Source: an uncultured Bacteroidales bacterium (lineage in GTDB: Bacteria; Bacteroidota; Bacteroidia; Bacteroidales; Paludibacteraceae). From it: a stretch of 64,000 nucleotides of DNA. Of the stretch, positions 35,250-43,194 are shown piece after piece. A program made the translations under genes and the position numbers. The stretch's first letter is position 1. Every line of letters begins with the position of its first letter. The stretch spans positions 62,001 through 126,000 of the forward strand of contig CAMOJA010000004.1 of the NCBI GenBank assembly GCA_946616535.1, given 5' to 3'. The notes under the pieces were generated by a model. The model made no database searches and had not been told where the DNA came from. It saw only the letters and a list, made by a program, of their open reading frames with translations.

Positions 35250-37424
35250 TTAAAGGGTTTGTGAATAAATATCAGAAAGGTGATACCTTTTGATTAGTTC
35301 GCTGATTTCCGGGTCCAGATTGCCCCGGTGCCAATAGGATGGCGTAAGTTCGCAGGCTTTCAGATACCGTTCTACGGCCTCCTTGTTCTTGCCTTGACGG
35401 CTATAGATGACGGCCAGCATATAGTCAATCTGGGCCGTCATGCCCGGCTCCGACCGGGCATCTAGTGCCTCCAGAATGGCCAGCGCCGATGCATTGTAAT
35501 CCATGGCGCAGAAAGCCACCGCCGTATTGTAATCCTGATAAGGCCTCAGAAGGGTGATGGCCGTTTCATAATCCCGGTCACGGATGGCCTGGACACCCGC
35601 CATATAGGTCTCATCCAGCACGGTGGTCTGGATGGTATCCTTCACCATTCCTTTCCGGTGCAGGTGGAAATCAAATTTCACCGTACGCAGCCTTGGATAC
35701 AGGTCTTCGCGCAAATATCTGTAGTACTCGGCATGAGCCAGCGCCCATTCCCGCTGGTCCGCGTCTTCAATGGCACTCAAATCCTTGTACTCCTGCTTCT
35801 GGAATGCGGTCAACAAGGTATCCTCAGCCACCAGCACATCCAACATTCGCCAGTTCTCCGGATTGCTCCTGGAGATAAACCGTACCTCCGGGCTGTCATT
35901 CTGAGCGGAGCGAAGAATCTCATCGTCAAGACTATCGAAGTAATAAGCCGTTTCCGCCTCCTTCTTCATTTCCTCCCGGTACTCTCGGATAAAAGCGCCA
36001 AAGTACCGGCTCACAGATTCACTTCTGCGTTGGGAAAGTCTTGTATTGAACGGCATCGTTCCTTCCGGAGAGCAGCTCGCCGTGACGATGATGCTGTCCA
36101 AATCGAACACCTTGTTCTCAATAAGGCTGGCAAGGTTCTGCTTGATTCGGCCAATCTCAAAGTGGTTGTTGCTCATATCCTCGTCTATCTCCGCAGAGCC
36201 CTGCTCAAAGTCGATGTAGCAGGCGGTATTGGCCTGTACCCGGCGGCTGGTAATCTGCTTCTTGTATCTGGGCGTGCCGTCCACAAAGGCCGACAGGCTG
36301 CTGATATAGTAAGTCAGGGGCTCCGTTTCCGGTATCTCATACAGACGTTTATCCTGCTCGAAGATGTCTCCGGACAGCACCACATCCACCTTCCGGAGCT
36401 TCGGCCTGGTGGAAATGGTCTGCACGTAATTGTAGATGAAGTCACCGTTCGCAGCCGTAATCACGGTATCCAGCCTCAGGCCCTCGTGAACGATTGGAGC
36501 TTTGACGTACTTCCGGTACATCTTTTCTCTCTGCTCCCATCGACGGGCATTGAGGCGCTTGGATATCGTGTTGGTATAGTGCTCGATGGCATCCCGGCCG
36601 GTTACACCGAACTCGGAAGCGAAACTGCCTGCAACCTTGGTGTCCAAGATGGTATTGAAATGTTCATCAGCCACATCGGTGGAATCGGCTTTGAAGGCAT
36701 ATAGGTCGGGGATGTTGCGCTGGATGAATAGATCCAGAAGCCGCATGTTGATGAATCTGGTTGTATCAGTAATAATGGATGCCAGGTATTTCTCGAACTG
36801 CTGGTATCCTTTCAGCTGGGCCTTGCGGTACTTGGCCCCGGTGATGACAACCTGGTCCAGATGGAGGGTATCTTCCAGAATATGCATCCTCGGATAGAAG
36901 CGCAGCTGCCACTGCTCGTCCTGCATCTCCTTGGGCACGCGAATCTGGAATTCGATATCCACCTTCCCGTGCCGCTCGGCTACATTCCGGAACCGGGCTT
37001 CGACTACGGCGGCATTGATGACATCCGTCGCTACCATCTCACCGTTTTCGTCTTTGATGGCCTTCATGATTATCATCTCCCGACCGTCATCATCGTGAAC
37101 GACGAGTGTGTCCGGGCGGGCAATGTCATAGACCGGCGTGCCCTTTGTCATGCTGAGCGAAGTCGAAGCATCTTCCACCAGCCCGATGCTGGCTTGCAGC
37201 CTCTCCGTCTGAATCTGCTGGAGTTTGCTGGGGCCCGCGCAGCTCTGCGCGCAGAGAAGCACGATGACCATAATAAGGAGGATGGGACATATTACCATCG
37301 CAAAAGCGGCGCAGGCCGACACCATGAACAGTTTCCTGTCATGTTCGCTCATATTCTCCCAATCATCCGGGCGCTGGCAATACTCTTTGTACCAGGCACT
37401 TATTTTCTTGAACAGTTTTTTCAT
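35250..37424 (-). CDS. OmpA-like plus TPR protein of fimbrial operon, N-terminally membrane-anchored
   Basis: 724 residues. An N-terminal cytoplasmic segment of about 30 residues precedes one membrane helix (about 32-60, SACAAFAMVICPILLIMVIV). A central region (about 170-400) has no recognised family. Residues about 405-545 resemble an OmpA C-terminal domain (CYIDFEQGSAEIDEDMSNNH, DSIIVTASCSPEGTMPFN, LSQRRSESVSRYFGAFI). The last 120 residues look like TPR helices (AVIYSRQGKNKEAVERYLKA). Similar large OmpA/DUF3868-type proteins sit beside fimbrial genes in Bacteroidales, so an assembly or peptidoglycan-anchoring role is possible. Starts with a 4-bp overlap of the upstream gene. Contains repeats A5, A6 and B7, two of them between domains. 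Confidence 0.7.
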   Translation of the reverse strand: MKKLFKKISAWYKEYCQRPDDWENMSEHDRKLFMVSACAAFAMVICPILLIMVIVLLCAQSCAGPSKLQQIQTERLQASIGLVEDASTSLSMTKGTPVYDIARPDTLVVHDDDGREMIIMKAIKDENGEMVATDVINAAVVEARFRNVAERHGKVDIEFQIRVPKEMQDEQWQLRFYPRMHILEDTLHLDQVVITGAKYRKAQLKGYQQFEKYLASIITDTTRFINMRLLDLFIQRNIPDLYAFKADSTDVADEHFNTILDTKVAGSFASEFGVTGRDAIEHYTNTISKRLNARRWEQREKMYRKYVKAPIVHEGLRLDTVITAANGDFIYNYVQTISTRPKLRKVDVVLSGDIFEQDKRLYEIPETEPLTYYISSLSAFVDGTPRYKKQITSRRVQANTACYIDFEQGSAEIDEDMSNNHFEIGRIKQNLASLIENKVFDLDSIIVTASCSPEGTMPFNTRLSQRRSESVSRYFGAFIREYREEMKKEAETAYYFDSLDDEILRSAQNDSPEVRFISRSNPENWRMLDVLVAEDTLLTAFQKQEYKDLSAIEDADQREWALAHAEYYRYLREDLYPRLRTVKFDFHLHRKGMVKDTIQTTVLDETYMAGVQAIRDRDYETAITLLRPYQDYNTAVAFCAMDYNASALAILEALDARSEPGMTAQIDYMLAVIYSRQGKNKEAVERYLKACELTPSYWHRGNLDPEISELIKRYHLSDIYSQTL
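35437..35463. repeat. Type B palindromic element, copy B7
   Basis: 27 bp with perfect arms ATGCCCGG and CCGGGCAT. Encodes ARSEPGMTA between TPR-like helices of the OmpA/TPR protein. Confidence 0.8.
35895..35920. repeat. Type A palindromic element, copy A6
   Basis: 26 bp with arms ATTCT and AGAAT; encodes EILRSAQNDS within the OmpA-like domain of the fimbrial operon protein. Confidence 0.8.
37147..37173. repeat. Type A palindromic element, copy A5
   Basis: 27 bp with arms ATGCT and AGCAT, another paired change relative to A3. Encodes EDASTSLSMT just after the membrane helix of the OmpA/TPR protein. Confidence 0.8.
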
Positions 37425-37870
37425 CGTCCCATGCGTATAAATTGTTTCGGAGAATCGATATCCACCAGGAAAGGGTCCTCCCGGCGGGGATTAGTCTTGT
37501 CACTGGCCATCTTCTCAAAGCGCTCGAACTCCCATTTGATATAGTTCACGCCCTCGATTCCTGCGCTTCGCGGGTCCCTGAACAGCTTCTGATGCCCCTC
37601 GGCATCGAACATCCCAGTCTCCGAGGTATGGCGACTGCCCCATTCGCGCCCTTCAAAGGCAAAGTGAGGCATCCCGTTCGCCCGTCCGATGTACTGGATA
37701 TCGGAAATCACATCGTACCGGTCCAGCGGGCTCTTGATCCGTTCACCCTCGCCGTTGACGAGCATGGCAGAGCCGTCATCATAGCGGATGGCGTAGCACT
37801 CCGGCTTGTCGCAGAGCATCTGTACCTTGTTAACCTCCGGGTCACGCATATATTCATTGATACTGCTCAT
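37421..37870 (-). CDS. Uncharacterised soluble protein of fimbrial operon
   Basis: 149 residues with no signal peptide or membrane segment. I do not recognise a family. The middle contains CYAIRYDDGSAMLVNGEGE and GMPHFAFEGREWGSRHTSE, alternating short strands, and the C-terminus is basic and Arg/Lys-rich (SDKTNPRREDPF). It overlaps its neighbours by 4 bp on both sides (ATGA at both ends), so it is translationally coupled to a lipoprotein gene upstream and the OmpA/TPR gene downstream and is very likely real. A cytoplasmic partner of the fimbrial apparatus is possible but unproven. Confidence 0.65.
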   Translation of the reverse strand: MSSINEYMRDPEVNKVQMLCDKPECYAIRYDDGSAMLVNGEGERIKSPLDRYDVISDIQYIGRANGMPHFAFEGREWGSRHTSETGMFDAEGHQKLFRDPRSAGIEGVNYIKWEFERFEKMASDKTNPRREDPFLVDIDSPKQFIRMGR

Positions 37871-39090
37871 AGCGGAATTACGATTTCAGGACCATTTTGC
37901 CAGCCCCCGTCGTTGCCCGCTTGGCCGGCAATCTCACCCGGTTGCTCTACTTTCGCTACGCCATTCTGCTGAAGAGTTCCTTCTGTCCAGAAGTTGAACC
38001 AGCGCGGCTCATCCAGATTCGTGTCATCGAGCAGCGTATCGATAATGATGTAAGGATCGCTCAGCGTGACAATATAGTTGAGCTTAGCCATATGGGGAGT
38101 AAACGGCGCTGGGTCGTAGCTGGGACCGGTAGAGAGGCCATACAGATAATCCATTTGCTCCTTACAATCCAGAATGTCATCATAGACAAACTGGCTCGCG
38201 ATATCCAATGTGCCACTATAGGTCGGGAGGATGATGGACTCAATGTTATTGGCGTCATTCCATGGCCAGCCGAAAAGTTCCCCGGCTATATAGACCTGCG
38301 CCTGTAGGCCGCTGAAGCTATGCTCGCTGACACTGAAACCGGCTTCGCCGCTTAACGGCATGAATTCGGCCGTCATGTCCAGATGGCCGAAAACATAAAC
38401 TAGATACCTGTACTCAAAGGGATTACCCGTCCCGTCGAAAACAGTCATCGTAATCCAAGCCCTGCCAGGTTTGGCTGTGCGGAGCATCCAGCTTTCAGCG
38501 CCGGTTTTCTCAATGTGTACAATCTTGGAATCCTCTGATTTCAAAGAATAGGTAGCCCGGCTTTCGTCGCTGGAAACATTCAGTACCAGATCCAAGCCAG
38601 CATCGGTCACAAAGGCGACATCCTCGGCCAGTACCTTCTTTGAATTGAGGTCAGTCCCCGGTGCAATGGTAGCATCTACCACCGGCCTTGTTGGCTTCAC
38701 CCGGTTGTCCACCAGCGTGAATTCCATAACGTCCATGCATTCCATTATCTGTTTGGCCTCATCATGTCCCAAGGCTGTTGCCGTAAGGATGAGCTTGCCT
38801 TCTCCATTGGCAGCCACTTTGAACTGGTTCGGCAATTCTCCGTCGCGAATGACTACAATTTCCGGATTGGATGCCTTGAGTTCAAAGCGCTTGCAAATGG
38901 CTGTTGCAGGATTGACCTTGATGGTGAAGGATCGCTCTTCGCCGAACTCCCATTTTGGGGAGTCGTTATTCACCGTTAGGGTAATGCTTTTCAGCGCTGA
39001 ATTGTCCGTCACTTCCAGCGGCCGAGGGTCGCACGAAGCCAGGGCTAGCGCCGCCGTGGCTACCGCCACGGCTATAAATAACTGTTTCAT
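37867..39090 (-). CDS. Ig-like (Big) surface or periplasmic lipoprotein of fimbrial operon
   Basis: 407 residues, lipobox ALASC (Cys20). Beta-rich with at least two Ig-like repeats: SITLTVNNDSPKWEFGEERS, FTIKVNPATAICKRFELKAS and GKLILTATALGHDEAKQ in the first; LVLNVSSDESRATYSLKSED and WITMTVFDGTGNPFEYRYLV in the second. The C-terminal half is not recognised. Its place between the DUF3575 gene and the fimbrial genes suggests an envelope role. The C-terminus carries repeat B6 translated as GEIAGQAGNDGG, nine codons from the end of the protein. Confidence 0.65.
   Translation of the reverse strand: MKQLFIAVAVATAALALASCDPRPLEVTDNSALKSITLTVNNDSPKWEFGEERSFTIKVNPATAICKRFELKASNPEIVVIRDGELPNQFKVAANGEGKLILTATALGHDEAKQIMECMDVMEFTLVDNRVKPTRPVVDATIAPGTDLNSKKVLAEDVAFVTDAGLDLVLNVSSDESRATYSLKSEDSKIVHIEKTGAESWMLRTAKPGRAWITMTVFDGTGNPFEYRYLVYVFGHLDMTAEFMPLSGEAGFSVSEHSFSGLQAQVYIAGELFGWPWNDANNIESIILPTYSGTLDIASQFVYDDILDCKEQMDYLYGLSTGPSYDPAPFTPHMAKLNYIVTLSDPYIIIDTLLDDTNLDEPRWFNFWTEGTLQQNGVAKVEQPGEIAGQAGNDGGWQNGPEIVIPL
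37909..37935. repeat. Type B palindromic element, copy B6
   Basis: 27 bp, ends GTC and CTC; right arm CCGGCAAT is kept while the left arm GTTGCCCG is partly diverged. Read in a different frame from B1-B3 (EIAGQAGND). Confidence 0.75.
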
Positions 39091-39103
39091 ATGATTTTAC
39101 GTT

Positions 39104-39688
39104 TTAGAAGATGTACACGATAGAGAGTATCACTTCATTGGGCAGGAAGAACCACTTATGCCCTTGCTCGATAAGCTTCCCGTTCTCAGGATACTCATAT
39201 TTCCGGTACTTGGTCCAGCCGCCCCAAACGCCCAGACCGAAGTCCAGGTTCCAGTGCTCTTTGAGCATCAAGGAGTATCCTCCGGCGAGGGCTGCCCCGA
39301 AGGCGTCGCCTTCTTCTGCGGTCTTGGTGATGATACCGCCGCGGTTATACTCCTGGTACTGGGCTTTGCCTCCAACCCACCATCCTGAATACACATTCCA
39401 CGGCCACCAGCGCGCGCCTATGGCGTAGGTTTGCTTGCGACTCTGCTTCTGGTCCGGGTCCGGCTCGCTGAACAGCCCGTTCCACGTGTTGTGTCTGTTG
39501 AAGGTCCAGGGATTTACCTTTGCCCCGGCGTTGATACTCCAATGCTGGCTCACGGCTACAGAGCCCTCAAGGCTGATGGTTCCCAGGTCCAGCATATCGG
39601 CGGTGTTCACCGCCACAGCCCAGTTCTGGGCCATGGCGGCTACCGCACTCACGATGAAAAAGAAAAGTGTGATGGTTAATTTCTTCAT
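39104..39688 (-). CDS. DUF3575-type outer-membrane beta-barrel protein
   Basis: 194 residues from ATG 39688, which begins a clean signal peptide (FFFIVSAVAAMAQ); the reading frame extends upstream to 39745 but that adds a non-conserved leader. Beta-barrel character with AVAVNTADMLDLGTISLEGS, QHWSINAGAKVNPWTFN, YAIGARWWPWNVYSGWWVG and a C-terminal strand ending VILSIVYIF. DUF3575 proteins are found beside fimbrial genes in Bacteroidales. It is likely an outer-membrane component of the fimbrial locus. The function is not known. Confidence 0.75.
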   Translation of the reverse strand: MKKLTITLFFFIVSAVAAMAQNWAVAVNTADMLDLGTISLEGSVAVSQHWSINAGAKVNPWTFNRHNTWNGLFSEPDPDQKQSRKQTYAIGARWWPWNVYSGWWVGGKAQYQEYNRGGIITKTAEEGDAFGAALAGGYSLMLKEHWNLDFGLGVWGGWTKYRKYEYPENGKLIEQGHKWFFLPNEVILSIVYIF

Positions 39689-39723
39689 ATTCTGTATAGA
39701 GATTTGTATCGAAAAGGAATCCG

Positions 39724-39773
39724 CTTCCCGGAGCCTCATTCTCACAAAATCCAGCTCACGTCGCTCCGGGAAG
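39724..39773 (-). terminator. Hairpin between Dam-like and DUF3575 genes
   Basis: Perfect 11-bp arms CTTCCCGGAGC and GCTCCGGGAAG flank a 28-nt loop in the 98-bp gap. No T tract follows, so it may be an attenuator, a processing site or a regulatory structure. Confidence 0.5.
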
Positions 39774-39786
39774 TTTCATCCAAGGG

Positions 39787-40803
39787 TCAATAGTTCATAA
39801 GAACGACTTCTTTGCCGAGCGGAACGCTGTTCTTGACAGTCCCGTCCAGATTCAGGATTACGGTCAGGATATCTTCAGCGGGGCAGATGACCATCCAGCG
39901 GGATTCGGTGCCTCTCTTCAGAAACTCTGCGAGGCGCTTACGACTGGCCTCCTTAAGCTCCTTTGGCACGTCAAGGAACAGGAAACTGTCGGCGGCCTTG
40001 GCAAAGGGGAAGCCAAGCGAGCGGAAAATGTCTTGACAATAAGTCCTGGTAACGGACATCTTATCGGCCAGGGATTCAGCCTCTGCTGTCATCATCCTCT
40101 CGATAATGGAGTGATTATTAGCCCTGCGGCCACTATACTCCGGACGGAACTGTCCGGCGTCCTGCACAAACTTATCGGCTCGTGCATATTCCATAAGAAA
40201 TATGAGAAGCGCAGACCGAAGGGTATTTTTGCTCTCCGGCTTGTTGTAAACCTCCACCAGATACTGGAAGACTGCGGCTTTAAAGGCTGTGAAGAACAGT
40301 ACCTCTGCCAACTCTTCATCTGTGTCAGCATTCATCTGCTCCAAGGCTATCAACGTCTGATGACGAAGCTCCATGTGGAATTCGAGGGGCTCGGTGAAAG
40401 CCGTGTCGAATAAATCCTCATAAGAGACTTTATCCACGATACGCTTTATAGCATTCACTTTTGATGGATAGTCCGCGAAGAGGCCACTGTCCACGCTGTG
40501 CCTCAGTTCCAGAAGGCCGCTTTTGATGCTTTCAAAAGCAGAGTCGCAGCTGTTCCAGGTTTCTCTTAAGCTTTTGAGAAGTGTCCGGAAACGTGGCCCG
40601 CTAATCTGAACGGTCCTCCAGCAGTCAATAAGGTCTTGATTCCTATCGGCTACTGCATAGTTGTGTGCCTGAGCGGCAAGATAGCAGGCGCCATCACCGA
40701 CAAACGGATCCACGAAGGTCTCGATATCCTTCGGAATCAGCGGACCAATGACGCTGAGGTCATTTTTACGGCTTCCTGCCCAGTTGATAAAAGTTGTCAT
40801 CAT
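39787..40803 (-). CDS. Dam/D12-class adenine methyltransferase-like protein with degraded catalytic motif
   Basis: 338 residues, cytoplasmic. The N-terminus FINWAGSRKND matches motif X of Dam-class enzymes (W-AG-K), and FVDPFVGDGACYLAA matches the S-adenosylmethionine-binding motif I (F-EPF-G-G). NYAVADRNQDLIDCWRTVQ fits the following acidic motif. The expected catalytic DPPY is replaced by LDVPKEL (near residue 275), with neither the second Pro nor the aromatic residue. Catalysis on DNA is thus unlikely as read, and a binding or regulatory role is possible. It lies 12 bp after the TraO-like gene. An alternative is a functional enzyme with an unusual motif or a different active site. Confidence 0.6.
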   Translation of the reverse strand: MMTTFINWAGSRKNDLSVIGPLIPKDIETFVDPFVGDGACYLAAQAHNYAVADRNQDLIDCWRTVQISGPRFRTLLKSLRETWNSCDSAFESIKSGLLELRHSVDSGLFADYPSKVNAIKRIVDKVSYEDLFDTAFTEPLEFHMELRHQTLIALEQMNADTDEELAEVLFFTAFKAAVFQYLVEVYNKPESKNTLRSALLIFLMEYARADKFVQDAGQFRPEYSGRRANNHSIIERMMTAEAESLADKMSVTRTYCQDIFRSLGFPFAKAADSFLFLDVPKELKEASRKRLAEFLKRGTESRWMVICPAEDILTVILNLDGTVKNSVPLGKEVVLMNY

Positions 40804-40815
40804 ATCTTTATGGAT

Positions 40816-41391
40816 TTAGTCCAACATGAATTTGAAACCCAGTCCGGCCTGCCAGTGTATATTGCCTGTAATAGCGGAAAAGTTGACCGGTATTGCGCCC
40901 TGCAGCACAATGGCAAAGCGGGGAGCGGGGAAGAGTTCCAGCAGCGTCTTGGCATATACACCGTAAAGGAACCGAATGTCGGCTACACCCAAATCAATGT
41001 AAGAAGGGAGCTCTCGCATTGGATCCAACCATTCAATACCCATGAACGCGCCCGCGCCTGCATACCAGTTAACGTTCCTGCTGCGGGTAGCGGCAAGACG
41101 CCACTGATATCCGCCCGAACCTGCTATATAGAGATTTAAAAGGCGGTCTCCGGAAGACAACAGGTGCAGGTTAGGGGTGGTGAAGATCCCGCTTTCCCAG
41201 AAACCGCCAAGGGTGTATTGCTGATAGAAAGCCTCAGCCCCAACGGACGTGCCAGTGTAGTACGCAGACAACGTAAGTGTAGATTGGCCAGAAATTGTCC
41301 GCTGGGCAGAGGCTGGAATGTACGCAAAGACAAGGACCGCTCCAATGAGGACCAGTTTGATAGCTTCGCGTATAACTTCTCTTTTTGTCAT
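40816..41391 (-). CDS. TraO-like outer-membrane beta-barrel protein
   Basis: 191 residues from ATG 41391, which directly precedes the signal peptide (LVLIGAVLVFAYIPASAQ). The mature protein alternates amphipathic strands (GQSTLTLSAYYTGTSVGAEA, WYAGAGAFMGIEWLDP, HWQAGLGFKFMLD) as in small outer-membrane barrels. Size, strand order and the final GLGFKFML strand resemble TraO of Bacteroidales conjugative elements, but similarity is weak. No other tra genes are beside it. It is divergent from repB, and lies directly upstream of the Dam-like and fimbrial genes. It could instead be an unrelated barrel belonging to the fimbrial locus. Confidence 0.5.
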   Translation of the reverse strand: MTKREVIREAIKLVLIGAVLVFAYIPASAQRTISGQSTLTLSAYYTGTSVGAEAFYQQYTLGGFWESGIFTTPNLHLLSSGDRLLNLYIAGSGGYQWRLAATRSRNVNWYAGAGAFMGIEWLDPMRELPSYIDLGVADIRFLYGVYAKTLLELFPAPRFAIVLQGAIPVNFSAITGNIHWQAGLGFKFMLD

Positions 41392-41463
41392 TTCTCGCTT
41401 GTCGATTGGTGTGTTTTGTTTTGCATTGTCATACACAATCTGACGGCAAAGGAAATGCAAATT

Positions 41464-41495
41464 TTTGTTCTTTCAAAATATTTCAGATATTTTTG
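41464..41495 (+). promoter_or_regulatory. Promoter of repB
   Basis: TTTG (41464-41467), 20-bp spacer, TATTTTTG (41488-41495): full match to the Bacteroidetes consensus. It supports the GTG start at 41517, 21 bp downstream. Confidence 0.75.
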
Positions 41496-41516
41496 CGGCA
41501 AAATCCAGCTTACTTT

Positions 41517-42545
41517 GTGAGTAAAAAACTGACATACGCAGACAAAAAACGACATCCTGACGCTATCAGACAGGGGGATGAACTGCTTCATGTCAACGGA
41601 GTCACATACATAGAAGCTGATTTGAAATTGAATCATCTTCGCATCATCATGGCCATAGTTTCCCAGCTCCAACGGGCACTTCGGCTCAGGATCACACGAG
41701 GAAACGAAAGGAAGGGAGTGCCGGATGTTTTTCTGCCACCGAAAAATGAACAAGGCCTACGGGTGATGACCATTCCGGTCAGCGCTTTCCACCTAGGAGT
41801 GAGCAATGGTCAAAGGCTCCGTGAATGCCTGGATGAACTATCCCGCATTAGCGTACGCTTCCCGGAAAGCACTTTGGTCAACGAACACCGGGGAATGATT
41901 GCCGGATACGACTTTGTCGCCTATAGCCGTTCAGTGTCTGTTCTACTGCGGGAGCAGATGATTTCGCGCTTGCTGCTGGTTGAAGAAGGATACACCAGCT
42001 ATTCCTATACATCGGCATTGTCCCTCAGTAACAAATACACCGTGCGCCTTTACTGGCTGGTCTGTTCGTGGCGGAATCGGGGAGGGTTTGTGCTCAGCGT
42101 AGAAGAATTCCGGCGGATGATGAGTCTCGGACATTCATACGACCGCGTTGACAACATAGTCACGCATATCTTGAAACCCTCATCGGCCGAACTTAAGGCC
42201 CATTTTCCCATTTGGTTCATCTTTCGGATAGTGCAGCGCGGAGAGCGCAACTACATCTGTTTCAAAATAGGCTATACGGTGGATGAAACGTCTAAGACAA
42301 AAGCTATTCAGGAAGGATGGGAGTTTTGCAGGGGCCTTATGAGTGCTGCGGGTGGCCATGTTCAGGCCATAGCCGACATCTGGGTCCAGGTTGATTTCGA
42401 AGATCTTCGTTCCTTTATGGACAAACTCTCAACCCTCACAGCCGAAATCCGCATCCGGAGAAACATTGGCAACGTGGATGCCTATGTCCACGCCGCCATG
42501 TCAGTGTGGCTGGCCGACTGGCTCCTGCGCTACTCGGACATCTGA
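41517..42545 (+). CDS. RepB-type (Rep_3) replication initiator
   Basis: 342 residues from GTG 41517. No in-frame ATG lies between the promoter and the conserved N-terminus, and upstream ATG codons (from 41385) lie before the promoter and overlap the divergent gene. The two winged-helix Rep_3 layout is visible: LKLNHLRIIMAIVSQLQRAL near the N-terminus, YSYTSALSLSNKYTVRLYWL, VLSVEEFRRMMSLGHSYDRV and ILKPSSAELKAHFPIWFIFR. Such proteins bind iterons and start theta replication. Five 22-bp iterons lie 134 bp downstream of the stop. It shows the element was or is able to replicate as a plasmid. Confidence 0.88.
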   Translation: MSKKLTYADKKRHPDAIRQGDELLHVNGVTYIEADLKLNHLRIIMAIVSQLQRALRLRITRGNERKGVPDVFLPPKNEQGLRVMTIPVSAFHLGVSNGQRLRECLDELSRISVRFPESTLVNEHRGMIAGYDFVAYSRSVSVLLREQMISRLLLVEEGYTSYSYTSALSLSNKYTVRLYWLVCSWRNRGGFVLSVEEFRRMMSLGHSYDRVDNIVTHILKPSSAELKAHFPIWFIFRIVQRGERNYICFKIGYTVDETSKTKAIQEGWEFCRGLMSAAGGHVQAIADIWVQVDFEDLRSFMDKLSTLTAEIRIRRNIGNVDAYVHAAMSVWLADWLLRYSDI

Positions 42546-42678
42546 TTTTTCTTCTCATCTCCTCGCGCGCGTTGTTATATATTTATTTATGCTTGTTAAT
42601 GATTCTATTTGTACGGCCGAATTGACCAGTTGCGAGTAGATGATTATCAGTTACTTGTAGAGAGAATCTTGTAAAAGG

Positions 42679-42806
42679 CTCCTAAGCTTTGAGTAACTTT
42701 TTGCCCCGGCTCCCTAAGTTTTGAGTAGATTCCTCCTAAGTTTTGAGTAACTTCCTCCTAAGAAATGAGTAGTTTTCGAAGAAGCTCCTAAGTTTTGAGT
42801 AACTTT
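42679..42806 (+). repeat. Five 22-bp iterons, probable plasmid replication origin
   Basis: Direct repeats with core CCTAAGTTTTGAGTAACTT begin at 42679, 42710, 42733, 42755 and 42785 (spacings 31, 23, 22 and 30 bp). Copies 3 and 4 abut. Copies 1 and 5 differ at one base of the first 22. They lie 134 bp downstream of repB, in a 484-bp stretch (42546-43029) with no convincing gene, as in iteron-controlled replicons. The rest of the stretch holds a GC-rich hairpin-forming region (42895-42960). Confidence 0.88.
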
Positions 42807-43029
42807 CTTCGAGTTCTCCATCAATCAGAGGGTTTACGAATTCCCCGCAAAGATAATCAATGCTGACGTCCCCTTCAGGGCCGTCTTTGAGCTGCAAGGT
42901 CAAGGGCCTTCGGCCTTTTGACGAAAATCTCCACCCCTGTGGGGTAGTATTTTCATCAAAAACCTTGCATCTCAAACCGCATTGATTGCCCATGCTCAAA
43001 ATTCGTTAAACCCTCTAATTGATTGTATT

Positions 43030-43194
43030 ATGAACCTTTCAGAACAAAGAAATCTCACGAAGAAGCAGATGCTTCAGGAGATGGCATCTCAGATGAGTGC
43101 TTCAGTGCGGGCTGATATCAGAAACTTCATCGATGAACTGGGACTTACCCTGGTCAATGTGTCTCGTTCCACCTCTAACGTCATTGCCTTATGA
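43030..43194 (+). CDS. Small hypothetical protein upstream of radC-like gene
   Basis: 54 residues starting at ATG 43030 (an earlier in-frame ATG at 42982 is less likely). Sequence MNLSEQRNLTKKQMLQEMAS is amphipathic and polar, without signal peptide or membrane segment. I recognise no family. The stop overlaps the start of the radC-like gene (ATGA, 43191), arguing for a real, coupled gene. Might be a small regulator. Confidence 0.55.
   Translation: MNLSEQRNLTKKQMLQEMASQMSASVRADIRNFIDELGLTLVNVSRSTSNVIAL

Noticed and set aside
39747..41516. CAAAATCCAGCT occurring at about 39751 and 41500 as possible attachment repeats
   Set aside because: Only 12 bp, both copies lie on the left side and no third copy was found near the integrase end.
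42736..42999. Minus-strand open frame of 87 codons over the iterons
   Set aside because: Its 3' half is the iteron array and its composition follows the repeats; no family resemblance and no coupling to a neighbour.
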